In this document: positions 43,697 to 52,840 of the stretch, one piece after another | Numbering within the stretch: position 1 is the first letter of the stretch | Layout: each line of letters opens with the position of its first letter | DNA from: Aliidiomarina sp. | Lineage (GTDB): Bacteria; Pseudomonadota; Gammaproteobacteria; Enterobacterales; Alteromonadaceae | DNA: 64,000 nucleotides | Direction of reading: 5' to 3' | Assembly (NCBI RefSeq): GCF_022565475.1 | Contig: NZ_JAIUMR010000005.1 | Location: 62,001 to 126,000, forward strand | Notes under the pieces: generated by a model | Database searches by the model: none | What the model saw: only the letters and a program-made list of their open reading frames with translations | What the model was told of the DNA's origin: nothing | Position numbers and translations under genes: made by a program

Positions 43697-45060
43697 AACA
43701 AGTAGTTAAAAACCTTATGGTTGCCGCGGCTGGTTTAACCCTTGCGGCATCAGCAGCTTTCGGTGCATCAGCACAAGAAGCCCGTTCACTAGACCAGTTG
43801 TTGCAACAAGTTCAGCAACAGCGTGCAGCAATGCAGCGCATCGACGAAGCCCGTGAGCGTGAGTTCATGAGCGATCGTGCAGACAAGCAAGCGTTGTTGC
43901 GTCAAGCACAACAGCAGTTGCGTAACGAGCAGCAACGCAGCACGCGTCTGCAAGAAGAATACGCACAAAACGAAATCAATATCGCCAACAAAGAAACCGA
44001 ACTGGATAACATGGTCGGTACTTTAGGTGAGATTTTCGGTGTAATCCGTGGTGCAGCGTCTGACACGATTGGTCGTATCTCGACTTCAATTGTGAGTGCT
44101 CAGTACCCAGACCGTCACCTCGTTTTGGAAAGCTTAGCGCAAGCGCGTGAGTTACCAAACATCGGTGAACTCGAAGAGTTATGGTTAGCACTTCTGACTG
44201 AAATGACTGAATCAGGTAAAGTTGCTCGCTATCAAGGCGAAGTTACTCTGCTTGACGGTGGTTCAGAAGTTCGTGACGTTATTCGTATCGGTGCATTCAA
44301 CCTGATTTCTGACGGTGAATACTTACTGTACAACGACGCCACTCAACAAATTCAGCCGATTGCTCGTCAACCAGCTGGTCACATCTTGCGTGCAGCGTCT
44401 AACTTCGAAAACACAAGTTCTGGCTTTGCCGGTGTCTTCGTTGACCCTTCACGTGGCCAGATCTTGAGCTTGTTAACCCAGAAGGCAACATTATCTGAGC
44501 GTTATCACCAAGGTCAGACCGTTGGTTATGCAATCACTGTTGTTCTTATCCTAGGTTTCATCATTGCAATCTACAAGTTAGTGACTCTAACTGCAGTAGG
44601 TGGCGCAATTCGTCGTCAGTTGAAGAACCCTCAGAACCCTTCAGACAAGAACCCACTGGGTCGTATCTTGAAGGTCTATCATGAGAACCCAAGCACTGAC
44701 GTTGAAAACCTTGAGCTGAAACTTGACGAAGCGATTCTGCGCGAAACGCCGAAAGTTGAAGCGGGTGTGAACATCATCAAGATCCTTGCAGCAATCGCAC
44801 CGCTTATGGGTCTATTAGGTACGGTAGTTGGTATGATTGGTACCTTCCAATCAATCACACTATTCGGTACTGGTGACCCGCGGATCATGGCAGGTGACAT
44901 CTCAATGGCACTTGTGACCACTGCGATGGGTCTAATTGCAGCACTACCGCTTATCGTTATCCACTCAATTGTGGCTTCGAAGAGCAAATCAATTCTGCAC
45001 ATTCTTGATGAGCAGGCAGCTGGCATCGTCGCTTCTCACGCAGAGAAGAAGGGAGCGTAA
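43693..45060 (+). CDS. ttpC: TtpC-like MotA/TolQ/ExbB proton channel family protein
   Basis: A 455-residue inner-membrane protein. A signal peptide and a long periplasmic coiled coil (about 30-110) precede a mixed domain and three membrane segments: about 277-297, then the ExbB-type pair near 362-382 and 410-430 (IAPLMGLLGTVVGMIGTFQ, ISMALVTTAMGLIAALPLIV). Such extended ExbB homologues (TtpC in Vibrio) are required for TonB2-type systems and span the periplasm. It overlaps DUF3450 and precedes exbB by 3 bases. Confidence 0.85.
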   Translation: MKQVVKNLMVAAAGLTLAASAAFGASAQEARSLDQLLQQVQQQRAAMQRIDEAREREFMSDRADKQALLRQAQQQLRNEQQRSTRLQEEYAQNEINIANKETELDNMVGTLGEIFGVIRGAASDTIGRISTSIVSAQYPDRHLVLESLAQARELPNIGELEELWLALLTEMTESGKVARYQGEVTLLDGGSEVRDVIRIGAFNLISDGEYLLYNDATQQIQPIARQPAGHILRAASNFENTSSGFAGVFVDPSRGQILSLLTQKATLSERYHQGQTVGYAITVVLILGFIIAIYKLVTLTAVGGAIRRQLKNPQNPSDKNPLGRILKVYHENPSTDVENLELKLDEAILRETPKVEAGVNIIKILAAIAPLMGLLGTVVGMIGTFQSITLFGTGDPRIMAGDISMALVTTAMGLIAALPLIVIHSIVASKSKSILHILDEQAAGIVASHAEKKGA

Positions 45061-45063
45061 GCT

Positions 45064-45591
45064 ATGCAATTGTACCTGATGGGACTATGGGAAACTGTCA
45101 GGGATTTTATTGGCACAGGTGGTGACGTTTTATACCTGGTGTTCATCGCGCTATTGATCATGTGGATCGTAATGGTCGAGCGTTGGTGGTATCTCCTTGG
45201 TGTGTTCCCGAAGGAGCGGGATCGCATCATCAAGGAGTGGAACGCCCGGCAAGACACCACCTCCTGGTACGCACATAGAATCCGTGATGCATGGGTTTCC
45301 GAAGCGTCCGAAAAACTGTCAGCGCGGATGCTGCTGCTAAAGACAATGATTGCCATTTGTCCGTTAATCGGACTACTTGGTACGGTTACAGGTATGATCG
45401 CTGTATTTGAAATTATGGCGGTACAAGGTACAGGTAACCCACGTCTTATGGCTGGTGGTATCTCCATGGCAACAATTCCGACTATGGCGGGAATGGTTGC
45501 AGCACTATCAGGTATGTTCTTTGCTCAGCGCTTAGATGCGCGTGCGAAAGCGGCAAAAGAGCAATTAATTGATAGTCTGCCTCATCATTAA
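45064..45591 (+). CDS. exbB: ExbB-like proton channel protein of the TonB2 type
   Basis: A 175-residue, three-membrane-segment protein: about 22-42 (VLYLVFIALLIMWIVMVERW), 95-115 (PLIGLLGTVTGMIAVF) and 130-152. It is shorter than classical ExbB, as usual for ExbB2. The conserved Glu of the first segment region (MVERWWYL) and the GLLGTVTGM motif are present. It forms the proton-driven motor with ExbD. Thirteen bases separate it from exbD. Confidence 0.9.
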   Translation: MQLYLMGLWETVRDFIGTGGDVLYLVFIALLIMWIVMVERWWYLLGVFPKERDRIIKEWNARQDTTSWYAHRIRDAWVSEASEKLSARMLLLKTMIAICPLIGLLGTVTGMIAVFEIMAVQGTGNPRLMAGGISMATIPTMAGMVAALSGMFFAQRLDARAKAAKEQLIDSLPHH

Positions 45592-45603
45592 GAGAGAAGA
45601 ATT

Positions 45604-46005
45604 ATGGCACGTAAACGTTTACGCGAAGAGGAAGAAGCAACACTAGACATGACGCCGATGCTCGATATCGTCTTCATCATGTTGATCTTCTTCATCGTTA
45701 CAACATCGTTTGTGAAAGAAGCAGGTATCGATGTTAATCGTCCTGAAGCAGCACAAGCGACTCAGAAACCTTCGGCCAACATCTTTATTGCTATCCGTGA
45801 AAACGGTGAAGTATGGATGGACCGCCGCCAGGTCGACGTTGAGCGGGTTGCCGCTAACTTGGAACGTCTCCTTGCTGAACAGCCTACCGATATGGTGGTT
45901 ATTCAAGCAGACGAAAATGCCCGTCATGGTATTGTCGTGAAGGTGATGGACCAAATTAAAGAAGCAGGCATTGCCCAAATTTCGATAGCAGCGGAGAACG
46001 ATTAA
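45604..46005 (+). CDS. exbD: ExbD/TolR-family protein
   Basis: A 133-residue protein with one membrane segment (about 17-41) that carries the proton-path Asp in LDMTPMLDIVFIMLIFF (the D of LDI, about residue 19). The periplasmic domain (about 60-133) contains VVIQADENARHGIVVKVMDQIKEAGI, typical of ExbD/TolR. It couples proton flow through ExbB to TonB. Ribosome site AGAGAAGA precedes the ATG, and tonB starts two bases after its stop. Confidence 0.93.
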   Translation: MARKRLREEEEATLDMTPMLDIVFIMLIFFIVTTSFVKEAGIDVNRPEAAQATQKPSANIFIAIRENGEVWMDRRQVDVERVAANLERLLAEQPTDMVVIQADENARHGIVVKVMDQIKEAGIAQISIAAEND

Positions 46006-46007
46006 TT

Positions 46008-46622
46008 ATGGTACGCATCTTAGTATCAATACTACTAGGCGCTGCTGTTACCTTCCTGCTGTTTGTCTTTATGGCATTTTTGATCAGTGGTGGGGCGCAG
46101 CGGGCAGAGCCGCCTGAAGCACCTGCTACGATCGATATTGTCGGTGCACCACCGGAATCGGAAGAGTCGACGCGTCGCCGTACGCCGCCGCCTCCTCCGG
46201 AGCCGCCAGAGCAGCCGCCTGAGAGTCCTCCCCAGGAACCTCAATCGTCTGATGATGCAGTGTCATTTAATCTTGACATTGGTGGTGTAGCTCTTGGTGG
46301 CGCGAACACTGGCTTGGGTGACCCAAGCGCAGGTTTAGGCCGCGATGGTGATGCTCAACCGATTGTTCGGGTTGAGCCACGCTATCCGCCGGCCGCTGCA
46401 CGAGATGGCATCGAAGGATGGGTACGACTGCGCTTTACAATTGACGAAACTGGCGGTGTGACGGATATCGAAATTATCGAAGCAAATCCACGTCGTATTT
46501 TCGACCAGGAAGCGCGCCGTGCACTAGCACGCTGGCGCTATGCTCCGAAAATTGTCGACGGTCGTCCGCAGCGTCAAGAAGGCCTAACTGTGCAACTCGA
46601 CTTTACAATGGACGGGGGCTAA
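46008..46622 (+). CDS. tonB: TonB2-like energy transducer
   Basis: A 204-residue protein with one N-terminal membrane segment (about 4-28), a Pro/Glu-rich periplasmic spacer (PPPPPEPPEQPPESPPQE, about 60-77), a Gly-rich stretch, and a TonB C-terminal domain from about 115. The domain has the characteristic PRYPPAAARDGIEGWV and the ALARWRYAPKIVDG motif. It links the proton motor to outer-membrane receptors. It is short, as is usual for TonB2. Next gene follows after 3 bases. Confidence 0.93.
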   Translation: MVRILVSILLGAAVTFLLFVFMAFLISGGAQRAEPPEAPATIDIVGAPPESEESTRRRTPPPPPEPPEQPPESPPQEPQSSDDAVSFNLDIGGVALGGANTGLGDPSAGLGRDGDAQPIVRVEPRYPPAAARDGIEGWVRLRFTIDETGGVTDIEIIEANPRRIFDQEARRALARWRYAPKIVDGRPQRQEGLTVQLDFTMDGG

Positions 46623-46625
46623 CCT

Positions 46626-47948
46626 ATGAAAACTATCACATCAACAATTGGTGCTGTGGTCTTCGCGTTGGGTTTTACGCTGTCCGCACCACAGGCTCAG
46701 CAAGCCGCTTCGGATGATGTTGGTTTCACGATTCCAACCGCTGAAGAAGTGCAGCGTGCGCGCGACAACCGTCGCTCGCAAGCCTTAGGTGAGCGAGTTG
46801 CCCGTCGCGTTATGACGTCATTTGAGTTGTATGAAGCAGGGGAAATGCAAGCTGCAATTGCAGAGCTTGATCAGATTCCTACGCGTGGTGCAACCGACTA
46901 TGACCGTGCATATGTAGCGCGCTTTAAAGGGACCTTGTTAGCAGGACTCGAGGACGATCCAACGTCAATTCCACGAGCGATTCGTGAACTTGAAGCTGCG
47001 ATTGCTCCAAACGTCTTGAGTTTCAACGACCAAGCGAACGCACTGCAGCTACTCGGCAACCTCTACCTGATGGAAGAGAATTTCCGTGACGCTATCACCA
47101 TGTTCCGCCGCTATTTGCAGTTCATGGGAGAGTGGAATCCAGACATCTTAATCCGTATGGCGTCAGCGCATATGGAACTGAGAGAGTTTGCACAAGTGAT
47201 TCCATTGGCTGAAAAAACGATTTTGCATCAGCCTGAACCGAATCGTAACCCGTACGTCTTGATGATTGCGGCTTATTACGAAAGCGGTCAGGTTCCACAA
47301 GCAATTTCAGTTTTGGAGCGTGGTGTGCAGGTGTTACCTGCGGAGAAAGGCTGGTGGGTTCAGTTAGGCATGTTCTACATGCTCAACGAAGACTATGACA
47401 AAGCACTTTCGACCATGCGTATTGCTTATGACGCAGGCTACTTTACTCGAGAAAACGATTATCGTGCCTTGTATCAGTTACTGGCTAACAGCGGTATTCC
47501 GTTTCATGCAGCAGAATTGATGCGTCGCCATTTAGAAGGTGAGCAGGTCACCCGCTCAGCGCAAAACTACTCAATGGCAGCACGTTCGTTCCACAGCGCA
47601 CGGGAATTCCGTCGCGCAGCGGAAATGTATCGTCAGGCAATTTCGGTAGCAGATAACGAATCGGATATTCGTGATTATTATCGTCGGATTGGAGAAGCCT
47701 TGTTGTTAGCTGAGCGTTATCGCGAAGCAGCACCAGCATTCCAAGAAGCAATTAATCGCATGCCGCAAGGTGAAGATGCCGGTCGCTTGTACATGTCGTT
47801 AGCGGAAGCTTATTTTTACAGCAACCAATATCGCCAAGCGCACCAAGCAGCGCAGAATGCAGCGCGGTTTAGTAGCACTCGCCGCAACGCAAACAGTTGG
47901 GCTGAGTACATCAAGACCACTGCTGAGCGCCGCGGCTCAAGTATTTAA
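46626..47948 (+). CDS. TPR-repeat protein of the TonB2 cluster
   Basis: A 440-residue exported protein with a signal peptide (TIGAVVFALGFTLSAPQAQQA) and an array of tetratricopeptide-like helical hairpins from about 60 to 430 (for example LGNLYLMEENFRDAITMFRRYL and VQLGMFYMLNEDYDKALSTMRIAYDAG). Such a gene closes the TonB2/TtpC cluster in Vibrio, Shewanella and related bacteria, where it is thought to act as a periplasmic accessory. No catalytic motif. A terminator follows. Confidence 0.85.
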   Translation: MKTITSTIGAVVFALGFTLSAPQAQQAASDDVGFTIPTAEEVQRARDNRRSQALGERVARRVMTSFELYEAGEMQAAIAELDQIPTRGATDYDRAYVARFKGTLLAGLEDDPTSIPRAIRELEAAIAPNVLSFNDQANALQLLGNLYLMEENFRDAITMFRRYLQFMGEWNPDILIRMASAHMELREFAQVIPLAEKTILHQPEPNRNPYVLMIAAYYESGQVPQAISVLERGVQVLPAEKGWWVQLGMFYMLNEDYDKALSTMRIAYDAGYFTRENDYRALYQLLANSGIPFHAAELMRRHLEGEQVTRSAQNYSMAARSFHSAREFRRAAEMYRQAISVADNESDIRDYYRRIGEALLLAERYREAAPAFQEAINRMPQGEDAGRLYMSLAEAYFYSNQYRQAHQAAQNAARFSSTRRNANSWAEYIKTTAERRGSSI

Positions 47949-47972
47949 TACTTTAGCGAGCTCGATAAATGA

Positions 47973-48005
47973 AAGCCCTGCGGAATATTCCTCAGGGCTT
48001 TTTTA
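47973..48005 (+). terminator. Terminator after the TonB2 operon
   Basis: AAGCCCTG and CAGGGCTT (47973-47980 and 47993-48000) enclose the palindrome GGAATATTCC; TTTTT follows. Confidence 0.88.
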
Positions 48006-48132
48006 TTGGGTGAACAATGACCTAGCAGTGAAAAGCGGGATTAATCCATCGTTACTCTGTTGGGAACTTTCTTAAATGTTTGGGATCAGATATGATCGCT
48101 ACCCAAGTTCAACGTCGTATGAGGGTGAAAGC

Positions 48133-48258
48133 ATGGCCGGGCACGAAAACTTTAAGGAGCAAACAGGTGGTTTCCACTGGCTGCTCGTGGTCTTAACGTT
48201 TGTCGGTATCGCATTACTTCCTGTAGTGTTGCGCCTTATCTCATTATTTACCGCGTAG
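48133..48258 (+). CDS. Small single-span membrane protein, unknown function
   Basis: A 41-residue frame from ATG 48133 with GAGGGTG eight bases upstream. The open frame begins at 48076, but a candidate -10 (TATGAT, 48091-48096) lies inside that extension, favouring the later start. Residues 1-13 are hydrophilic (MAGHENFKEQTGG), residues 14-36 are a membrane helix (FHWLLVVLTFVGIALLPVVLR) and the end is LISLFTA. I do not recognise the family. It is followed after 60 bases, including a GTGTCGC/GCGACAC hairpin (48276-48291), by an orphan receiver. Confidence 0.5.
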   Translation: MAGHENFKEQTGGFHWLLVVLTFVGIALLPVVLRLISLFTA

Positions 48259-48318
48259 GGGCAGTTTCCCTGCGAGTGTCGCTGGCGACACATCATTGTT
48301 CTTTAAGTAGAGGTGGAC

Positions 48319-48699
48319 ATGGCATTGTCTTTGTTGTTGGTTGAAGATAACGCACGGACGCGTGAACAAATCCTTGAAATGTTAGTTGACACTGAGTTTC
48401 AAGTGACCGTTGCGGTTGATGGACTTGACGGCTTAAACCAAGCGAGAAAAAAATGCTTCGACGTCGTCTTATTGGATCAGAAAATGCCGCTCATGGATGG
48501 TTTCGTGTTGGTGAAGAATCTCCGCGATGAACCCGAGTACGGCGCGATCCCATTAGTATTTATGACTACATCAGAACCCGCGCAGGTGCAAGACAAGGCC
48601 TTGCGAATGGGCGCCGATTGCGTGTTAGGGAAACCCTTACAAGCTGATGTATTAATCTCTCATTTACGCGAGTTAACCAAACGCCGCGTAGTAGCTTGA
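48319..48699 (+). CDS. Single-domain response regulator (CheY-like receiver)
   Basis: A 126-residue receiver without output domain. I take the ATG at 48319 (AGAGG upstream) over the GTG two codons earlier. Acidic pocket E9 and D10, phosphoacceptor D53 (VVLLDQKMP), T83 and K105 (GKPL) are all present with CheY-like spacing, so it should be phosphorylatable. There is no histidine kinase nearby and no chemotaxis cluster, so the partner is unknown. It is followed after 10 bases by apt. Confidence 0.9.
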   Translation: MALSLLLVEDNARTREQILEMLVDTEFQVTVAVDGLDGLNQARKKCFDVVLLDQKMPLMDGFVLVKNLRDEPEYGAIPLVFMTTSEPAQVQDKALRMGADCVLGKPLQADVLISHLRELTKRRVVA

Positions 48700-48709
48700 G
48701 TAACCAAGA

Positions 48710-49267
48710 ATGACTCATTATACCGCTGCGGATATGCGCAGTAACTATATTGCGCGCCGCATAACCCCGGTAGAAAATTTTCCGAAACCAGGTATTCGTT
48801 TTCGTGACATTACACCGGCACTGCAAGATCCACGGGCGTTGCGCAATAGCATCGATTTATTCGCAGAACGCTATGAGAATATGGGACTGACCCAAGTTGT
48901 TGCGGTTGAAGCACGCGGCTTTATTTTCTCAGCAGCGCTGGCAGATCGTCTGGGTATCGGATTAACCTTGATTCGCAAAGCCGGTAAATTACCACGTGAT
49001 GTATTTTCAGCAAGCTATATGCTGGAATACGGTGACGATGTCTTAGAATTACATAAAGACGCGCTGAAACCGCGCGATAAAGTTATCATCATGGATGACA
49101 TGCTCGCCACTGGTGGAACCATTTCTGCGGCGGTTGATCTCGTCAAGAAAACACCAGCGACCATTATCGAAACCTCGTTTGTGTGTGAATTGCTGTATCT
49201 AGGCGGCCGCAAAAAACTCGATCAAATGGGCATAAACAGTTACGCTATCTGTGCATTTGATGAGTAG
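48710..49267 (+). CDS. apt: Adenine phosphoribosyltransferase
   Basis: A 185-residue enzyme forming AMP from adenine and PRPP. The PRPP loop is VIIMDDMLATGGTI, the flexible loop and dimer region RKAGKLPRDVFSASY are typical, and ARGFIFSAALADRLG is the core block. It opens the conserved apt-dnaX-ybaB-recR-htpG-adk order seen in E. coli. No strong ribosome site precedes the ATG; a later ATG (48734) is possible but would clip a helix. Confidence 0.97.
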   Translation: MTHYTAADMRSNYIARRITPVENFPKPGIRFRDITPALQDPRALRNSIDLFAERYENMGLTQVVAVEARGFIFSAALADRLGIGLTLIRKAGKLPRDVFSASYMLEYGDDVLELHKDALKPRDKVIIMDDMLATGGTISAAVDLVKKTPATIIETSFVCELLYLGGRKKLDQMGINSYAICAFDE

Positions 49268-49307
49268 AATGAACGTCCGCAATTAACAATAAAATAATGG
49301 AGGCGGC

Positions 49308-51767
49308 ATGAGTTACCAAGTGCTGGCACGGAAATGGCGGCCACGTACCTTTACTGAAGTTGTCGGCCAACAACATGTGTTGCAAGCGCTTACCAATGCG
49401 TTGACGCATCAACGTCTCCATCACGCCTATTTACTGACTGGCACTCGTGGCGTCGGTAAAACCACAATCGCACGAATTTTGTCGCGAAGTCTAAACTGCG
49501 AGCAGGGCATCACGCCGCAGCCCTGCGGACAATGTTCTTCTTGTGTTGATATCGAGGCCGGTCGATTTGTCGATTTAATGGAAATCGACGCAGCGTCACG
49601 GACCAAAGTCGAAGACACCCGCGAGATATTAGAAAACGTCCAGTACCGTCCAACAGCAGGTCGTTACAAAGTCTATTTGATCGATGAAGTCCACATGCTG
49701 TCGCGCCATAGCTTCAATGCCCTATTGAAGACTCTCGAAGAGCCACCACCCCATGTTATTTTCCTGCTAGCGACGACGGATCCGGACAAATTACCGGTTA
49801 CTGTGCTGTCACGTTGTCTGCAGTTTAATTTACGGGGTTTGACGCGGGACGAAATTAGCGGTCAATTGCAGCACATTCTTAAAGCTGAACACATTCAGTT
49901 TGATGAAGCAGCTCTGGCGCTGCTTGCGCGCTCGGCAAACGGCAGTATGCGCGATGCACTCAGCTTAACCGATCAAGCCATTGCCCAAGGCAATCAAGTG
50001 GTTAGCGAGCAGGTTGTAGCGCAGATGCTGGGTCGCATAGATGCCCATAACCTATTGGATTTAATCGCTGCATTTCACCAAGGCGAGGTGACGAAAACCT
50101 TGCAATTGCTGCGTGACTTGCTTGATCGGGTACCCGATATCAGTGTTGTTCTTACAGAACTGCAAACGTTATTGCATCAGTTAGCACTAGTGCAAGTTGC
50201 ACCAAACTTACTAGACTCAGAATTAGTCGCTCATCGCGGACAAATGGAAGCTCTCGCACGAACTATCCCAGCACCGGCGTTACAGGTTTATTATCGCTTA
50301 GTGATTGACGGACGCCGGGAATTACCCTTCGCTGTGGACGCCTTTAGTGGTGTGGAAATGACCCTGCTGCGTCTTGCAGCTTTTCGACCGCAGAGTGCGG
50401 AGGATGAAGCGCCGGGAAAGTCACCAACAGATAATGCAGCAGCGACCGATGTCGTTGCCGCTAATCCCGTAGCAGATAATCCAGTCGCGGATGGTTCTGC
50501 AGCGGATAATCCCGCAGCAGAAAGTCCCGTTGCAGAAACTGCTAGCGCAGAAGGTTCCGTAGCTGAAAGTGCCGTAGCTCAAAACGCCGAAGCAGCGGAA
50601 GTTGCGGAAACGAAAGCGCCAGATTATGCGGCAAAAGCTACACCACAATATGCACCTGAAGTAACGCCAACGTCTAAAGTCGATGAAGTGGGTTCTACAG
50701 CGAAGCCATTGGCAACCGCAGAATTAAAAGCTGAGCCAAAGCCAGAGCGACAGCCAGCGCCAGAAGCCAAGCCAGAGCAACAGCCTCAAGCAGAGCTTAA
50801 GACGGCAGCTCAACCTCCTGGGCAGCCATCAGTCTTAAAAGAGGCAACCCATGAATTTGATTCAGCGGTTTTGGCCAATGATGATGCATTTGATTTCGAT
50901 GATGAAGATGACGATTTACTCGCACTAATCGCTGAGCAAGAACAGCTTGAACAGCGAGCGCAGACGCTGCGACCGAGTTCGACGCAACAGCCTTCATCAA
51001 CGCCGAAACAGGCCGTACAGAGCTCGACGACGTCGAATCTGAGTGGTTTATTGGCGACTTATGATTCACTCTTAAGCCGCAAAAAGGAGCGCAGTAAGTC
51101 AGGCGAGCAAAAAAGCGAAAAGCAGAGTGAGGAAGAGAGCGTAACCCGCACCGAGCGCAGCAGTAAGTTGGTACGGACGCAAGATCCTGTTCTATCTGAG
51201 CCAACAAATAGTGAACCCATGCCTAACGCGGCTGAACACTCTAGCGACCAATCGGAATGGGTCGCCAATCCGCCTGAGGTTACCTCAAGGGAGTCAGAAT
51301 TTGAACCGAGTCAATCCGAAGCAAGATCGAGTGAGTCTGAGTCCGCCTCTCGTCAGGTTGAAGGAAGCGCTGGCCAGCCCACAGAAGTAAAACGTGCAGC
51401 AGAAATTGACGATTGGAGTAAATTAGTGGATAGCCTTGAAGTGGTTGGGCGCACTCGCCAAGTACTTTTAAATGCGATGCTGCATCGCACTGCTGAAGGT
51501 TTGCGCCTAGAGGTCGATGAACAACAACGGGCGTTATTGTCTGGCCATATGGAAGCGAGTTTGCGCAATGAACTCAGTAAGGTTATGGATACCAGCAATT
51601 TGAGCATTGAGCTGGGGCAGCCGCAAGATACCCCATTCCTGATACAACAACGGATTGACGCGGAACGTCTCGCAGCAGCACAGGAACGCGTTCAGGCGCA
51701 TCCGCTGATACAGCGCTTGCAATCCGAGCTTGCGGCCCATATATCGTCGGTAAAGGTGCTCCACTAG
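49308..51767 (+). CDS. dnaX: DNA polymerase III tau subunit (clamp loader), long linker
   Basis: An 819-residue tau, longer than E. coli (643). AAA+ clamp-loader domains: Walker A GTRGVGKT at 45-52, zinc ligands C64, C73, C76, C79, Walker B VYLIDEV at 122-128, and the SRC arginine-finger motif at 168-170. The C-terminal domain (about 690-819) binds the polymerase. Between lies a low-complexity linker (about 365-690) with pentapeptide repeats, Glu/Pro/Lys-rich and acidic stretches. E. coli makes gamma by frameshifting at A-AAA-AAG; the closest sequences here are discussed as a finding. GGAGG precedes the ATG. Confidence 0.95.
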   Translation: MSYQVLARKWRPRTFTEVVGQQHVLQALTNALTHQRLHHAYLLTGTRGVGKTTIARILSRSLNCEQGITPQPCGQCSSCVDIEAGRFVDLMEIDAASRTKVEDTREILENVQYRPTAGRYKVYLIDEVHMLSRHSFNALLKTLEEPPPHVIFLLATTDPDKLPVTVLSRCLQFNLRGLTRDEISGQLQHILKAEHIQFDEAALALLARSANGSMRDALSLTDQAIAQGNQVVSEQVVAQMLGRIDAHNLLDLIAAFHQGEVTKTLQLLRDLLDRVPDISVVLTELQTLLHQLALVQVAPNLLDSELVAHRGQMEALARTIPAPALQVYYRLVIDGRRELPFAVDAFSGVEMTLLRLAAFRPQSAEDEAPGKSPTDNAAATDVVAANPVADNPVADGSAADNPAAESPVAETASAEGSVAESAVAQNAEAAEVAETKAPDYAAKATPQYAPEVTPTSKVDEVGSTAKPLATAELKAEPKPERQPAPEAKPEQQPQAELKTAAQPPGQPSVLKEATHEFDSAVLANDDAFDFDDEDDDLLALIAEQEQLEQRAQTLRPSSTQQPSSTPKQAVQSSTTSNLSGLLATYDSLLSRKKERSKSGEQKSEKQSEEESVTRTERSSKLVRTQDPVLSEPTNSEPMPNAAEHSSDQSEWVANPPEVTSRESEFEPSQSEARSSESESASRQVEGSAGQPTEVKRAAEIDDWSKLVDSLEVVGRTRQVLLNAMLHRTAEGLRLEVDEQQRALLSGHMEASLRNELSKVMDTSNLSIELGQPQDTPFLIQQRIDAERLAAAQERVQAHPLIQRLQSELAAHISSVKVLH
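50454..50588 (+). repeat. Tandem 15-base repeats encoding pentapeptides in the dnaX linker
   Basis: Nine consecutive 15-base units encode pentads with Ala at position 2: VAANP, VADNP, VADGS, AADNP, AAESP, VAETA, SAEGS, VAESA, VAQNA. The bases are diverged, so the array is old rather than a fresh expansion. Confidence 0.8.
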
Positions 51768-51870
51768 CAGCATTTCCCGAAGGCACTGTAGATTCCGCGC
51801 TGCGGCCAGATGTGTTAATCTGTGTCGATTGCGCACTGATTAATTGATTTTAAATAGAAGAGAGAAACGC

Positions 51871-52203
51871 ATGTTTAAAGGTGGTTTAGGAAACATGATG
51901 AAGCAAGCGCAGCAGATGCAGGAAAAAATGCAGCAAGCGCAAGCAGAAATTGCCAGCATGGAAGTGACCGGTGAAGCGGGTGCGGGCATGGTCAAGGTCA
52001 CCATGTACGGTAACCATAACGTCAAGCGCGTGGCGATTGACCCAAGCTTATTTGGTGATGAAGATGATCGCGAAATGCTTGAAGATCTAATCGCTGCCGC
52101 GACCAATGATGCCGTTCGTCGCGTCGAAGAAGCGTCAAAAGAAAAAATGGGTTCAATTGCCGGTGGTATGGGTTTACCGCCAGGAATGAAATTACCGTTT
52201 TAA
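51871..52203 (+). CDS. ybaB: YbaB/EbfC nucleoid-associated protein
   Basis: A 110-residue dimeric DNA-binding protein. I start at 51871 ([17 protein letters not shown], with AGAAGAGAG upstream); the open frame reaches 51844 without support. The Gln/Met-rich coiled helix and the [14 protein letters not shown] and [14 protein letters not shown] blocks are characteristic. It is between dnaX and recR as in E. coli. Its stop TAA shares a base with the recR ATG. Confidence 0.96.
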   Translation: MFKGGLGNMMKQAQQMQEKMQQAQAEIASMEVTGEAGAGMVKVTMYGNHNVKRVAIDPSLFGDEDDREMLEDLIAAATNDAVRRVEEASKEKMGSIAGGMGLPPGMKLPF

Positions 52204-52805
52204 TGAAAACCTACAGTCCCGCGATCTCAGCCTTGATCGATGCCTTGCGTGTCCTACCCGGCGTCGGTCAAAAAACAGCGCAACGTATGGCGTTCCAGCT
52301 TCTTGAAAAGCAGCGTGAAGGCGCTGCCAAGCTTGCGGACAGCCTTGTGCATGCGCTTGCTGTGGTGGGACGCTGTTCGCAGTGTAGAACTCTAACCGAA
52401 GCGGACGTGTGTAGTATCTGTAGTGATGCAGTGCGCGCTGATGAAGGTTTGTTATGTATCGTTGAGTCGCCAGCCGACGTGCTGGCGGTTGAGCAGACGA
52501 GCCAGTTTCGTGGTCAATACTTTGTTTTGATGGGACGGTTGTCGCCGCTTGACGGTATCGGCCCTGCGGATATTGGTCTCGACCTGTTAGAGCAACGTTT
52601 TCAGCAGGGTGGTATTGACGAAGTTATTCTCGCCACAAACCCAACCCTAGAAGGCGATGCAACCGCGTACTTTATTGCCGATCTGGCAGCAAAATATAGC
52701 ATTAAAGCGTCTCGTATCGCACACGGCGTTCCGGTTGGTGGCGAGCTTGAATATGTGGATCATACTACCCTAGGCCACGCATTTTCCGGTCGTAAGTCGT
52801 TTTAA
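52203..52805 (+). CDS. recR: Recombination mediator RecR
   Basis: A 200-residue protein acting with RecF and RecO to load RecA on gapped DNA. A helix-hairpin-helix ([13 protein letters not shown], about 18-30), a C4 zinc finger (CSQC then CSIC) and a TOPRIM domain ([19 protein letters not shown], about 83-100) are present in the normal order. Length equals the E. coli value. It overlaps ybaB by one base (TAATG) and is separated from htpG by a heat-shock promoter. Confidence 0.97.
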   Translation: MKTYSPAISALIDALRVLPGVGQKTAQRMAFQLLEKQREGAAKLADSLVHALAVVGRCSQCRTLTEADVCSICSDAVRADEGLLCIVESPADVLAVEQTSQFRGQYFVLMGRLSPLDGIGPADIGLDLLEQRFQQGGIDEVILATNPTLEGDATAYFIADLAAKYSIKASRIAHGVPVGGELEYVDHTTLGHAFSGRKSF

Positions 52806-52840
52806 TTTAAAATTCCCTCCTGCCGTCATTTAAAAAAATC

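Noticed and set aside
50421..50648. Minus-strand Cys/Gly/Tyr-rich frame inside dnaX
   Set aside because: It mirrors the pentapeptide repeat region in the opposite strand; the apparent repeats come from dnaX codons.
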